The translations under genes and the position numbers were made by a program. Shown here piece after piece: positions 22,651 through 35,830 of a DNA stretch of 64,000 nt; the stretch's first letter is position 1; each line of letters begins with the position of its first letter. This stretch comes from Allacma fusca (Eukaryota; Arthropoda; Collembola; Symphypleona; Sminthuridae): positions 24,601,067 to 24,665,066 of the forward strand of contig OX359245.1 of assembly GCA_947179485.1 (NCBI GenBank), given 5' to 3'. Below the pieces are notes generated by a model. It ran no database searches and had not been told where the DNA came from. It was given only the letters and a program-made list of their open reading frames with translations.

Positions 22651-24269
22651 GGGTCGATTACCTTTTCCAGACATTATTGTCCCTGCTACTACTTCCACTT
22701 GCTACTATCGCACACTACCCCGCTCAATCGGTATAACAAACCTAGGATTTTCGTCGTCCCCCATTTCAAAAATAGGCACTAAAAGCTAAACAACCTTTCG
22801 AAAAAAAATACCACGCAAACACAATACGAAATTCCCTCCCTTTAAAGCGCGAACAACCAACTCTACGCTAAACTTAGAGCTAAGCTCCTGATTTAATGCT
22901 AAGCTCCGGAATCGAAGCTAAGCTCCAGAATGTGTACCTAAGCTCCGGAATTTGATGCTAAGCTCCGGAATTTGATGCTAAGCTCCGAAATTTGATGCTA
23001 AACTCCGAAATGTGAGGCTAAGCTCCGGAATTTGATGCTAAGCTATGGCATTTGATGCTAAGCTCCGTAATCAAAGCTAAGCTCCAGAATTGAAGCTAAG
23101 CTCCGGAATTTGATGCTAAGCTCCGGAATTGAAGCTAAGCTCCGGAATTTGATGCTAAGCTCCGGAATGTGAAGCTAAGCTCCAGAATTGAAGCTAAGCT
23201 CCGGAATTTGATGCTAAGCTCCGGAATTGAAGCTAAGCTCCGGAATTTGATGCTAAGCTCCGGAATGTGAAACTAAGCTCCGGAATTTGATGCTAAGCTC
23301 CGGAATGTGAAGGTAAGCTCCGGAATGTGAAGCTAAGCTCCGGAGTGTGAAGCTAAGCTACGGAATTTGATGCTAAGCTCCGGAATCAAAGTTAATCGAA
23401 ACTAAGCTCCGGAATCGAAGCTAAGCTCCAGAATCGAAGCCAAGCTCCGGAATCGAAGCTAAGCTCCGGAATCGAGCTAACCTCCGGAATCGAGCTAACC
23501 TCCGGAATTCAAGCTAAGCTCCGGAATCGAATCTAGGCTCCGGAATTGAAGCTAAGCTTCGGAATTGAAACTAAGCCCTGGAATTTGATGCTAAGCTCCG
23601 GAATGTGAAATTAAGCTCTGGAATTTGATGCTAAGCTCCGGAATGTGAAGGTAAGTTCCGAAATGTGAAGCTAAGCTCCGGAATCGAAGCTAATCAAAAC
23701 TAAGCTCCGGAATCGAAGCTAAGCTCCGGAATCAAAGCTAAGCTCCGGAATTTGATGCTAAGCTTCGGAATTTGATGCTAAGCTTCGGAATCGAAGCTAA
23801 GCTCCGGAATTTGATGCTAACCTCGCAAATCGAAGCTAAGCTCCAGAATCGAAGCCAAGCTCCGGAATCGAAGCTAAGCTCGGAAATCGAAGCTAAGCCC
23901 GGGAATCGAAGCTAAGCTCCGGAATCGAAGCTAAGCTCCGGAATCGAAGCTAAGCTCCGGAATCGAGCTAAGCTCCAGAATTAAAGCCAAGCTCCGGAAT
24001 CGAAGCTAAGCTCCGGAATCGAAGCTAAGCTCCGGAATCGAGCTAACCTCCGGAATTGAAGCTAAGCTCCGGAATCGAATCTAGGCTCCGGAATTGAAGC
24101 TAAGCTTCGGAATTGAAGCTAAGCCCTGGAATTTGATGCTAAGCTCCGGAATGTGAAATTAAGCTCTGGAATTTGATGCTAAGCTCCGGAATGTGAAGGT
24201 AAGTTCCGAAATGTGAAGCTAAGCTCCGGAATCGAAGCTAATCAAAACTAAGCTCCGGAATCGAAGCTA

Positions 24270-26440
24270 AGCTCCGGAATCAAAGCTAAGCTCCGAAATT
24301 TGATGCTAAGCTTCGGAATCGAAGCTAAGCTCCGGAATTTAATGCTAACCACGCAAATCGAAGCTAAGCTCCAGAATCGAAGCCAAGCTCCGGAATCGAA
24401 GCTAAGCTCGGAAATCGAAGCTAAGCCCTGGAATCGAAGCTAAGCTCCGGAATCGAGCACAGCACCAGAATTGAAGCTAAGCTCCGGAATTGAAGCTAAG
24501 CTCCGGAATCGAATCTAGGCTCCGGAATTGAAGCTGAGCACCGGAATTTAATGCTTAGCTCCGTAATTTGATGCTAACCTAGGAAATAAATGCTAAGCTC
24601 CGGAATCGAAGCTAAGCTCGGGAATCGAAGCTAAGCCCCGGAATCGAAGCTAAGCTCCGGAATCGAAGCTAAGCTCCGGAATTGAAGCTAAGCTCCGTAA
24701 TTTAATGCCAAGCTCCGGAATTTAATGCCAAGCTCCGGAATTTAATGCTTAGCTCCAGAATTTGATGCTAACCTCGGAAATCGAAGCTAAGCTCCGGAAT
24801 CGAAGCTAAGCTCCGAATTGAAGCTAAGCTCCGGAATTCGATGCTAAGCTCCGGAATTGAAGCTAAGCTCCGGAATTGGATGCTAAGCTCCGGAAAGTGA
24901 AGCTAAGCTCCAGAATTGAATCTAAGCTCCGGAATTTGATGCTAAGCTCTGGAATCGAAGCTAATCGAAACTAAGCTCCGAAATCGAAGCTAAGCTCCGG
25001 AATCGAAGGCAAGCTCCGGAATCGAAGCCAAGCTCCGGAATCGAAGCTAAGCTCGGGAATCGAAGCTAAGCCCCGGAATCGAAGTTAAACTCCGGAATCG
25101 AAGCTAAGCCCCGGAATCGAAGCTAAGCTCCGGAATCGAATCTAGGCTCCGGAATTGAAGCTAAGCTTCGGAATTGAAGCTAAGCCCTGGAATTTGATGC
25201 TAAGCTCCGGAATAAGAAATTAAGCTCTGGAATTTGATTCTAAGCTCCGGAATGTGAAGGTAAGTTCCGAAATGTGAAGCTAAGCTCAGGAATCGAAGCT
25301 AATCAAAACTAAGCTCCGGAATCGAAGCTAAGCTCCAGAATCAAAGCTAAGCTCCGGAATCAAAGCTAAGCTCCGAAATTTGATGCTAAGCTTCGGAATC
25401 GAAGCTAAGCTCCGGAATTTAATGCTAACCACGCAAATCGAAGCTAAGCTCCAGAATCGAAGCCAAGCTCCGGAATCGAAGCTAAGCTCGGAAATCGAAG
25501 CTAAGCCCTGGAATCGAAGCTAAGCTCCGGAATCGAGCACAGCACCAGAATTGAAGCTAAGCTCCGGAATTGAAGCTAAGCTCCGGAATCGAATCTAGGC
25601 TCCGGAATTGAAGCTGAGCACCGGAATTTAATGCTTAGCTCCGTAATTTGATGCTAACCTAGGAAATAAATGCTAAGCTCCGGAATCGAAGCTAAGCTCG
25701 GGAATCGAAGCTAAGCCCCGGAATCGAAGCTAAGCTCCGGAATCGAAGCTAAGCTCCGGAATTGAAGCTAAGCTCCGTAATTTAATGCCAAGCTCCGGAA
25801 TTTAATGCCAAGCTCCGGAATTTAATGCTTAGCTCCAGAATTTGATGCTAACCTCGGAAATCGAAGCTAAGCTCCGGAATCGAAGCTAAGCTCCGAATTG
25901 AAGCTAAGCTCCGGAATTCGATGCTAAGCTCCGGAATTGAAGCTAAGCTCCGGAATTGGATGCTAAGCTCCGGAAAGTGAAGCTAAGCTCCAGAATTGAA
26001 TCTAAGCTCCGGAATTTGATGCTAAGCTCTGGAATCGAAGCTAATCGAAACTAAGCTCCGAAATCGAAGCTAAGCTCCGGAATCGAAGGCAAGCTCCGGA
26101 ATCGAAGCCAAGCTCCGGAATCGAAGCTAAGCTCGGGAATCGAAGCTAAGCCCCGGAATCGAAGCTAAACTCCGGAATCGAAGCTAAGCCCCGGAATCGA
26201 AGCTAAGCTCCGGAATCGAATCTAGGCTCCGGAATTGAAGCTAAGCTTCGGAATTGAAGCTAAGCCCTGGAATTTGATGCTAAGCTCCGGAATAAGAAAT
26301 TAAGCTCTGGAATTTGATTCTAAGCTCCGGAATGTGAAGGTTAGTTCCGAAATGTGAAGCTAAGCTCAGGAATCGAAGCTAATCAAAACTAAGCTCCGGA
26401 ATCGAAGCTAAGCTCCGGAATCAAAGCTAAGCTCCGGAAT
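24270..26440. repeat. 1,080-bp tandem duplication within the satellite
   Basis: Sequence from about 24,270 recurs 1,080 bases later with very few differences, including rare words such as AATGCTAACCACGCAAATCG (24,339 and 25,419) and TCGAGCACAGCACCAG. Confidence 0.85.
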
Positions 26441-29400
26441 TTGATGCTAAGCTTCGGAATCGAAGCTAAGCTCCGGAATTTGATGCTAACCTCGCAAATC
26501 GAAGCTAAGCTCCAGAATCGAAGCCAAGCTCCGGAATCGAAGCTAAGCTCGGAAATCGAAGCTAAGCCCTGGAATCGAAGCTAAGCTCCGGAATCGAAGC
26601 TAAGCTCCGGAATCGAGCTAAGCTCCAGAATTAAAGCTAAGCTCCGGAATCGAAGCTAAGCTCCGGAATCGAGCACAGCACCAGAATCGAAGCTAAGCTC
26701 CGGAATTGAAGCTATGCTCCGGAATCGAATCTAGGCTCCGGAATTGAAGCTGAGCACCGGAATTTAATGCTAAGCTCCGTAATTTGATGCTAACCTCGGA
26801 AATAAAAGCTAAGCTCCGGAATCGAAGCTAAGCTCGGGAATCGAAGCTAAGCCCCGGAATCGAAGCTAAGCTCCGGAATCGAAGCTAAGCTCCGGAATTG
26901 AAGCTGAGCTCCGTAATTTAATGCCAAGCTCCGGAATTTAATGCTTAGCTCCAGAATTTGATGCTAACCTCGGAAATCGAAGCTAAGCTCCGGAATCCAA
27001 GCTAAGCTCCGGAATTGAAGCTAAGCTCCGGAATTCGATGCTAAGCTCCGGAATTGAAGCTAAGCTCCGGAATTGGATGCTAAGCTCCGGAAAGTGAAGC
27101 TAAGCTCCAGAATTGAAGCTAAGCTCCGGAATTTGATGCTAAGCTCCGGAATCGAAGCTAAGCTCCGGAATCGAAGCTAAGCTCCGGAATTGAAGCTAAG
27201 CTCCGGAATTCGATGCTAAGCTAAGGCATTTGATGCTAAGCTCCGTAATCAAAGCTAAGCTCCGGAATTGAAACTGAGCTCCGAAATTTGATGCTAAGCT
27301 CCGGAATGTGAAACTAAGCTCAGGAATTTGATGCTAAGCTCCGGCATGTGAAGGTAAGCTCCCGAATGTGAAGCTAAGCTCCGGAGTGTGAAGCTAAGCT
27401 ACGGAATTTGATGCTAAGCTCCAGAATTTGATGCTAACCTCGGAAATTGAAGCTAAGCTCAGGAACTTGATGCTAAGCTCCGGAATGTGAAGGTAAGCTC
27501 CGGAATTGAAGCTAAGCTCCGGAATTTGATGCTAAGCTCCGGAATTGAAGCTAAGCTCCGGAATTTGATGCTAAGCTCCGGAATGTGAAGGTAAGCTCCG
27601 GAATCGAAGCTAAGCTCCGGAATTGAAGCTAAGCTCCGGAATTCGATGCTAAGCTAAGGCATTTGATGCTAAGCTGCGTAATCAAAGCTAAGCTCCGGAA
27701 TTGAAACTGAGCTCCGAAATTTGATGCTAAGCTCCGGAATGTGAAACTAAGCTCAGGAATTTGATGCTAAGCTCCGGCATGTGAAGGTAAGCTCCGGAGT
27801 GTGAAGCTAAGCTACGGAATTTGATGCTAAGCTCCAGAATTTGATGCTAACCTCGGAAATTGAAGCTAAGCTCAGGAACTTGATGCTAAGCTCCGGAATG
27901 TGAAGGTAAGCTCCGAAATTGAAGCTAAGCTCCGGAATTTGATGCTAAGCTCCGGAATGTGAAGGTAAGCTCCGGAATCGAAGCTAAGCTCCGGAATCGA
28001 AGCTAAGCTCCGGAATTGAAGCTAAGCTCCGGAATTCGATGCTAAGCTAAGGCATTTGATGCTAAGCTCCGTAATCAAAGCTAAGCTCCGGAATTGAAAC
28101 TGAGCTCCGAAATTTGATGCTAAGCTCCGGAATGTGAAACTAAGCTCAGGAATTTGATGCTAAGCTCCGGCATGTGAAGGTAAGCTCCCGAATGTGAAGC
28201 TAAGCTCCGGAGTGTGAAGCTAAGCTACGGAATTTGATGCTAAGCTCCAGAATTTGATGCTAACCTCGGAAATTGAAGCTAAGCTCAGGAACTTGATGCT
28301 AAGCTCCGGAATGTGAAGGTAAGCTCCGGAATTGAAGCTAAGCTCCGGAATTTGATGCTAAGCTCCGGAATTGAAGCTAAGCTCCGGAATTTGATGCTAA
28401 GCTCCGGAATGTGAAACTAAGCTCCGGAATTTGATGCTAAGCTCCGGAATGTGAAGGTAAGCTCCGGAATGTGAAGCTAAGCTCCGGATTGTGAAGCTTA
28501 GCTACGGAATTTGATGCTAAGCTCCGGAATCAAAGTTAATCGAAACTAAGCTCCAGAATTGAAGCTAAGCTCCGGAATTTGATGCTAAGCTCTGGAATCG
28601 AAGCTAATCGAAACTGAGCTCCGAAATCGAAGCTAAGCTCCGGAATCGAAGCCAAGCTCCGGAATCGAAGCCAAGCTCCGGAATCGAAGCCAAGCTCCGG
28701 AATCGAAGCTAAGCTCGGGAATCGAAGCTAAGCCCCGGAATCGAAGCTAAACTCCGGAATCGAAGCTAAGCCCCGGAATCGAAGCTAAGCTCCGGAATCG
28801 AATCTAGGCTCCGGAATTGAAGCTAAACTTCGGAATTTAAGCTAAGCCCTGGAATTTGATGCTAAGCTCCGGAATGTGAAATTAAGCTCTGGAATTTGAT
28901 GCTAAGCTCCGGAATGTGAAGTTTAGTTCCGAAATGTGAAGCTAAGCTCAGGAATCGAAGCTAATCAAAACTAAGCTCCGGAATCGAAGCTAAGCTCCGG
29001 AATCAAAGCTAAGCTCCGGAATTTGATGCTAAGCTTCGGAATCGAAGCTAAGCTCCGGAATTTGATGCTAACCTCGCAAATCGAAGCTAAGCTCCAGAAT
29101 CGAAGTCAAGCTCCGGAATCGAAGCTAAGCTCGGAAATCGAAGCTAAGCCCTGGAATCGAAGCTTAGCTCCGGAATCGAAGCTAAGCTCCGGAATCGAGC
29201 TAAGCTCCAGAATTAAAGCTAAGCTCCGGAATCGAGCACAGCACCAGAATTGAAGCTAAGCTCCGGAATTGAAGCTATGCTCCGGAATCGAATCTAGGCT
29301 CCGGAATTGAAGCTGAGCACCGGAATTTAATGCTAAGCTCCGTAATTTGATGCTAACCTCGGAAATAAAAGCTAAGCTCCGGAATCGAAGCTAAGCTCGG

Positions 29401-32400
29401 GAATCGAAGCTAAGCCCCGGAATCGAAGCTAAGCTCCGGAATCGAAGCTAAGCTCCGGAATTGAAGCTAAGCTCCGTAATTTAATGCCAAGCTCCGGAAT
29501 TTAATGCTTAGCTCCAGAATTTGATGCTAACCTCGGAAATCGAAGCTAAGCTCCGGAATCAAAGCTAAGCTCCGGAATTGAAGCTAAGCTCCGGAGTTCG
29601 ATGCTAAGCTCCGGAATTGAAGCTAAGCTCCGGAATTCGATGCTAAGCTCCGGAATTGAAGCTAAGCTCCGGAATTGGATGCTAAGCTCCGGAAAGTGAA
29701 GCTAAGCTCCAGAATTGAAGCTAAGCTCCGGAATTTGATGCTAAGCTCCGGAATCGAAGCTAAGCTCCGGAATCGAAGCTAAGCTCCGGAATCGAAGCTA
29801 AGCTCCGGAATTGAAGCTAAGCTCCGGAATTCGATGCTAAGCTAAGGCATTTGATGCTAAGCTCCGTAATCAAAGCTAAGCTCCGGAATTGAAACTGAGC
29901 TCCGAAATTTGATGCTAAGCTCCGGAATGTGAAACTAAGCTCAGGAATTTGATGCTAAGCTCCGGCATGTGAAGGTAAGCTCCCGAATGTGAAGCTAAGC
30001 TCCGGAGTGTGAAGCTAAGCTACGAAATTTGATGCTAAGCTCCAGAATTTGATGCTAACCTCGGAAATCGAAGCTAAGCTCAGGAACTTGATGCTTAGCT
30101 CCGGAATGTGAAGGTAAGCTCCGGAATTGAAGCTAAGCTCCGGAATTTGATGCTAAGCTCCGGAATTGAAGCTAAGCTCCGGAATTTGATGCTAAGCTCC
30201 GGAATGTGAAACTAAGCTCCGGAATTTGATGCTAAGCTCCGGAATGTGAAGGTAAGCTCCGGAATGTGAAGCTAAGCTCCGGAGTGTGAAGCTAAGCTAC
30301 GGAATTTGATGCTAAGCTCCGGAATCAAAGTTAATCGAAACTAAGCTCCGGAATCGAAGCCAAGCTCCGGAATCGAAGCTAAGCTCGGGAATCGAAGCTA
30401 AGCCCCGGAATCGAAGCTAAGCTCCGGAATCGAAACTAAGCCCCGGAATCGAAGCTAAGCCCCGGAATCGAAGCTAAGCTCCAGAATCGAAGCCAAGCTC
30501 CGGAATCGAAGCTAAGCTCGGAAATCGAAGCTAAGCCCTAGAATCGAAGCTAAGCTCCGGAAACGAAGATAAGCTCCGGAATCGAGCAAAGCTCCAGAAT
30601 TAAAGCTAAGCTCCGGAATCGAATCTAGGCTCCGGAATTGAAGCCAAGCTTCGGAATCGAAGCTAATATCCGGAATCGAAGATTAGCTCAGGAATTGCAG
30701 CTAATTCCGGAATTTAATACCAAGTTCCGGAATTTAATGCTAGGCTCCGGAATTTGATGCTAAGCTCCGGAATCAAAGCTTAGCTCCGGAATTTGATGCT
30801 AACCTTGGAAATCGAAGCTAAGCTCCGGAATCGAAGCTAAGCTCCGGAATCGAAGCTAAGCTCCGGAATGTGAGGCTAAGCTCGGGAATTTGATGCAAAG
30901 CTCCGGAATGTGAAGCTAAGCTCCGGAATTGAAGCTAAGCTCCGGAATTTAATGCTAAGCTCCGGAATTTGATGCTAAGCTTCGGAATCCAAGCTTAGCT
31001 CCGGAATTTGATGCTAACCTTGGAAATCGAAGCCAAGCTCCGGAATCGAAGCTAAGCTCGGAAATCGAAGCTAAGCCCTGGAATCGAAGCTAAGCTCCGG
31101 AATCGAAGCTAAGCTCCGGAATCGAAGCTAACCTCCGGAATCGAGCTAAGCTCCAGAATTAAAGCTAAGCTCCGGAATCGAAGCTAAGCCCTGGAATCGA
31201 AGCTAAGCTCCGGAATCGAAGCTAAGCTCCGGAATCGAAGCTAACCTCCGGAATCGAGCTAAGCTCCAGAATTAAAGCTAAGCTCCGGAATCGAAGCTAA
31301 GCTCCGGAATCGAGCACAGCACCAGAATTGAAGCTAAGCTCCGGAATTGAAGCTATGCTCCGGAATCGAATCTAGGCTCCGGAATTGAAGCTGAGCACCG
31401 GAATTTAATGCTAAGCTCCGTAATTTGATGCTAACCTCGGAAATAAAAGCTAAGCTCCGGAATCGAAGCTAAGCTCGGGAATCGAAGCTAAGCCCCGGAA
31501 TCGAAGCTAAGCTCCGGAATCGAAGCTAAGCTCCGGAATTCAAGCTAAGCTCCGTAATTTAATGCCAAGCTCCGGAATTTAATGCTTAGCTCCAGAATTT
31601 GATGCTAACCTCGGAAATCGAAGCTAAGCTCCGAAATCGAAGCTAAGCCCCGGAATTGAAGCTAAGCTCCGGAATTCGATGCTAAGCTCCGGAATTGAAG
31701 CTAAGCGCCGGAATTGGATGCTAAGCTCCGGAAAGTGAAGCTAAGCTCCAGAATTGAAGCTAAGCTCCGGAATTTGATGCTAAGCTCCGGAATCGAAGCT
31801 AAGCTCCGGATTCGAAGCTAAGCACCGGAATTGAAGCTAAGCTCCGGAATTCGATGCTAAGCTAAGGCATTTGATGCTAAGCTCCGTAATCAAAGCTAAG
31901 CTCCGGAATTGAAACTGAGCTCCGAAATTTGATGCTAAGCTCCGGAATGTGAAACTAAGCTCAGGAATTTGATGCTAAGCTCCGGCATGTGAAGGTAAGC
32001 TCCCGAATGTGAAGCTAAGCTCCGGAGTGTGAAGCTAAGCTACGGAATTTGATGCTAAGCTCCAGAATTTGATGCTAACCTCGGAAATCGAAGCTAAGCT
32101 CAGGAACTTGATGCTAAGCTCCGGAATGTGAAGGTAAGCTCCGGAATTGAAGCTAAGCTCCGGAATTTGATGCTAAGCTCCGGAATTGAAGCTAAGCTCC
32201 GGAATTTGATGCAAAGCTCCGGAATTTGATGACAAGCTAAGGCATTTGATTCTAAGCTCCGGAATGTGAAGGTAAGCTTCGGAATGTGAAGCGAAGCTCC
32301 GCAGTGTGAAGCTTAGCTACGGAATTTGATGCTAAGCTCCGGAATCGAAGCTAATCGAAACTAAGCTCCGAAATCGAAGCTAAGCTCCGGAATCGAAGCC

Positions 32401-35400
32401 AAGCTCCGGAGTCGAAGCCAAGCTCCGGAATCGAAGCTAAGCTCGGGAATCGAAACTAAGCCCCGGAATCGAAGCTAAACTCCGGAATCGAAGCTAAGCC
32501 CCGGAATCGAAGCTAAGCTCCGGAATCGAAGCTAAGCTCCGGAACCGAAGATAAGCTCCGGAATTGAAGCTAACCTCCGGAATCGAAGCTAAGCTCCGGA
32601 ATCGAAGCTAAGCTTCGGAATCAAACTAAGCTCCAGAATTAAAGCTAAGCTCCGGAATCGAAGCTAAGCTCGGGAATCGAAGCTAAGCCCCGGAATCGAA
32701 GCTATGCTCCGGAATCGAAGCTAAGCTCCGGAATTGAAGCTAAGCTCCGGAATTTAATGCCAAGCTCCGGAATTTAATGCTAAGCTCTGGATTTTGATGC
32801 TTAACTTCGGAATCGAAGCTTAGCTCCGGAATTTGATGCTAACCTCGGAAATCGAAGCTAAGCTCCGGAATCAAAGCTAAGCTCCGAAATCCAAGCTAAT
32901 CGAAACTAAGATCCGGAATAGAAGCTAAGCTCCAGAGTCGAAGCTAAGCTCCGGAATAGAAGCTAAGCCCCGGAATCAAAGCTAAGCCCCGGAATCAAAG
33001 CTAAGCTCCGGAATCGAAGCTAAGCCCCGGAATCGAAGCTAAGCTCCGGAATCGAAGCTAAGCTCCAGAATCGAAGCTAAGCTCCGGAATCGAGCTAAGC
33101 TCCAGAATTGAAGCTAAGCTCCGGAATGTGAAGCTAAGCTCCGGAATTTGATGACAAGCTTAGGAATTTGATGCTAAGCTCAGTAATCAAAGCTAAGCTC
33201 CGGAATTGAAGCTAAGCTCCGGAATTGGATGCTAAGCTCCGGAAAGTGAAGCTAAGCTCCGGAATCGAAGCTACGCTCCGGAATGGAAGCTAAGCTCCGG
33301 AATGTGAGGCTAAGCTCCGGAATTTGATGCAAAGCTCCGGAATGTGAAGCTAAGCTCCGGAATTTGATGATAAGCTAAGGCATTTGATGCTAAGCTCCGT
33401 AATCAAAGCTAAGCTCCGGAATTGAAGCTGAGCTCCGGAACTTGATGCTAAGCTCCGGAATTTGAAACTAAGCTCCGGAATTTGATTCTAAGCTCCGGAA
33501 AGTGAAGCTAAGCTCCGGAGTGTGAAGCTAAGCTACGGAATTTGATGCTAAGCTCCGGAATGTGAAGCTAAGCTCCGGAATTGAAGCTAAGCTCCGGAAT
33601 TTAATGCTAAGCTCCGGAATTTGATGCTAAGCTTCGGAATCCAAGCTTAGCTCCGGAATTTGATGCTAACCTTGGAAATCGAAGCCAAGCTCCGGAATCG
33701 AAGCTAAGCTCCGGAATCGAAGCTAATCTCCGGAATGTGAGGCTAAGCTCCGGAATTTGATGCAAAGCTCCGGAATTTGATGACAAGCTAAGGCATTTGA
33801 TGCTAAGCTCCGGAATTGAAGCTGAGCTCCGGAATTTGATGCTAAGCTCCGGAATTCGAAACTAAGCTCCGGAATTTGATTCTAAGCTCCGGAACGTGAA
33901 GGTAAGCTTCGGAATGTGAAGCGAAGCTCCGGAGTGTGAAGCTTAGCTACGGAATTTGATGCTAAGCTCCGGAATCGAAGCTAATCGAAACTAAGCTCCG
34001 AAATCGAAGCTAAGCTCCGGAATCGAAGCCAAGCTCCGGAGTCGAAGCCAAGCTCCGGAGTCGAAGCTAAGCTCGGGAATCGAAACTAAGCCCCGGAATC
34101 GAAGCTAAACTCCGGAATCGAAGCTAAGCCCCGGAATCGAAGCTAAGCTCTGGAATCGAAGCTAAGCTCCGGAACCGAAGATAAGCTCCGGAATTGAAGC
34201 TAACCTCCGGAATCGAAGCTAAGCTCCGGAATCGAAGCTAAGCTTCGGAATCAAACTAAGCTCCAGAATTAAAGCTAAGCTCCGGAATCGAAGCTAAGCT
34301 CGGGAATCGAAGCTAAGCCCTGGAATCGAAGCTATGCTCCGGAATCGAAGCTAAGCTCCGGAATTGAAGCTAAGCTCCGGAATTTAATGCCAAGCTCCGG
34401 AATTTAATGCTAAGCTCTGGAATTGGATGCTTAACTTCGGAATCGAAGCTTAGCTCCGGAATTTGATGCTAACCTCGGAAATCGAAGCTAAGCTCCGGAA
34501 TCGAAGCTAAGCTCCGGAACTTGATGCTAAGCTCCGGAATGTGAAGCTAAGCTCCGGAGTTTGAAGCTAAGCTACGGAATTTGATGCTTAGCTCCGGAAT
34601 CAAAGCTAATGTCCGAAATCGAAGCTAATCGAAACTAAGCTCCGGAATAGAAGCTAAGCTCCCGAGTCGAAGCTAAGCTCCGGAATAGAAGCTAAGCCCC
34701 GGAATCAAAGCTAAGCCCCGGAATCAAAGCTAAGCTCCGGAATCGAAGCTAAGCCCCGGAATCGAAGCTAAGCTCCGGAATCGAAGCTAAGCTCCAGAAT
34801 CGAAGCTAAGCTCCGGAATCGAGCTAAGCTCCAGAATTGAAGCTAAGCTCCGGAATGTGAAGCTAAGCTCCGGAATTTGATGACAAGCTTAGGCATTTGA
34901 TGCTAAGCTCAGTAATCAAATCTAAGCTCCGGAATTGAAGCTAAGCTCCGGAATTGGATGCTAAGCTCCGGAAAGTGAAGCTAAGCTCCAGAATTGAAGC
35001 TAAGCTCCGGAATTTGATGCTAAGCTCCGGAATCGAAGCTAAGCTCCGGAATCGAAGCTAAGCTCCGGAATTGAAGCTAAGCTCCGGAATTCGATGCTAA
35101 GCTAAGGCATTTGATGCTAAGCTCCGTAATCAAAGCTAAGCTCCGGAATTAAAACTGAGCTCCGAAATTTGATGCTAAGCTCCGGAATGTGAAACTAAGC
35201 TCCAGAATTTGATGCTAACCTCGGAAATCGAAGCTAAGCTCCGGAACTTGATGCTAAGCTCCGGAATGTGAAGGTAGGCTCCGGAATTGAAGCTAAGCTC
35301 CGGAATTTGATGCTAAGCTCCGGAATTGAAGCTAAGCCCCGGAATTGAAGCTAAGCCCCGGAATTTGATGCTAAGCTCCGGAATGTGAAACTAAGCTCCG

Positions 35401-35830
35401 GAATTTGATGCTAAGCTCCGGAATGTGAAGGTAAGCTCCGGAATGTGAAGCTAAGCTCCGGAGTGTGAAGCTAAGCTACGGAATTTGCTGCTAAGCTCCG
35501 GAATCAAAGTTAATCGAAACTAAGCTCCGGAATCAAAGCCAAGCTCCGAAATCGAAGCTAAGCTCGGGAATCGAAGCTAAGCCCCGGAATCGAAGCTAAG
35601 CTCCGGAATCGAAGCTAAGCCCCGGAATCGAAGCTAAGCCCCGGAATCGAAGCTAAGCTCCAGAATCGAAGCCAAGCTCCGGAATCGAAGCTAAGCTCCG
35701 GAATGTGAGGCTAAGCTCCGGAATTTGATGCAAAGCTCCGGAATTTGATGACAAGCTAAGGCATTTGATGCTAAGCTCCGTAATCAAAGCTAAGCTCCGG
35801 AATTGACTCTGAGCTCCGGAATTTGATGCT

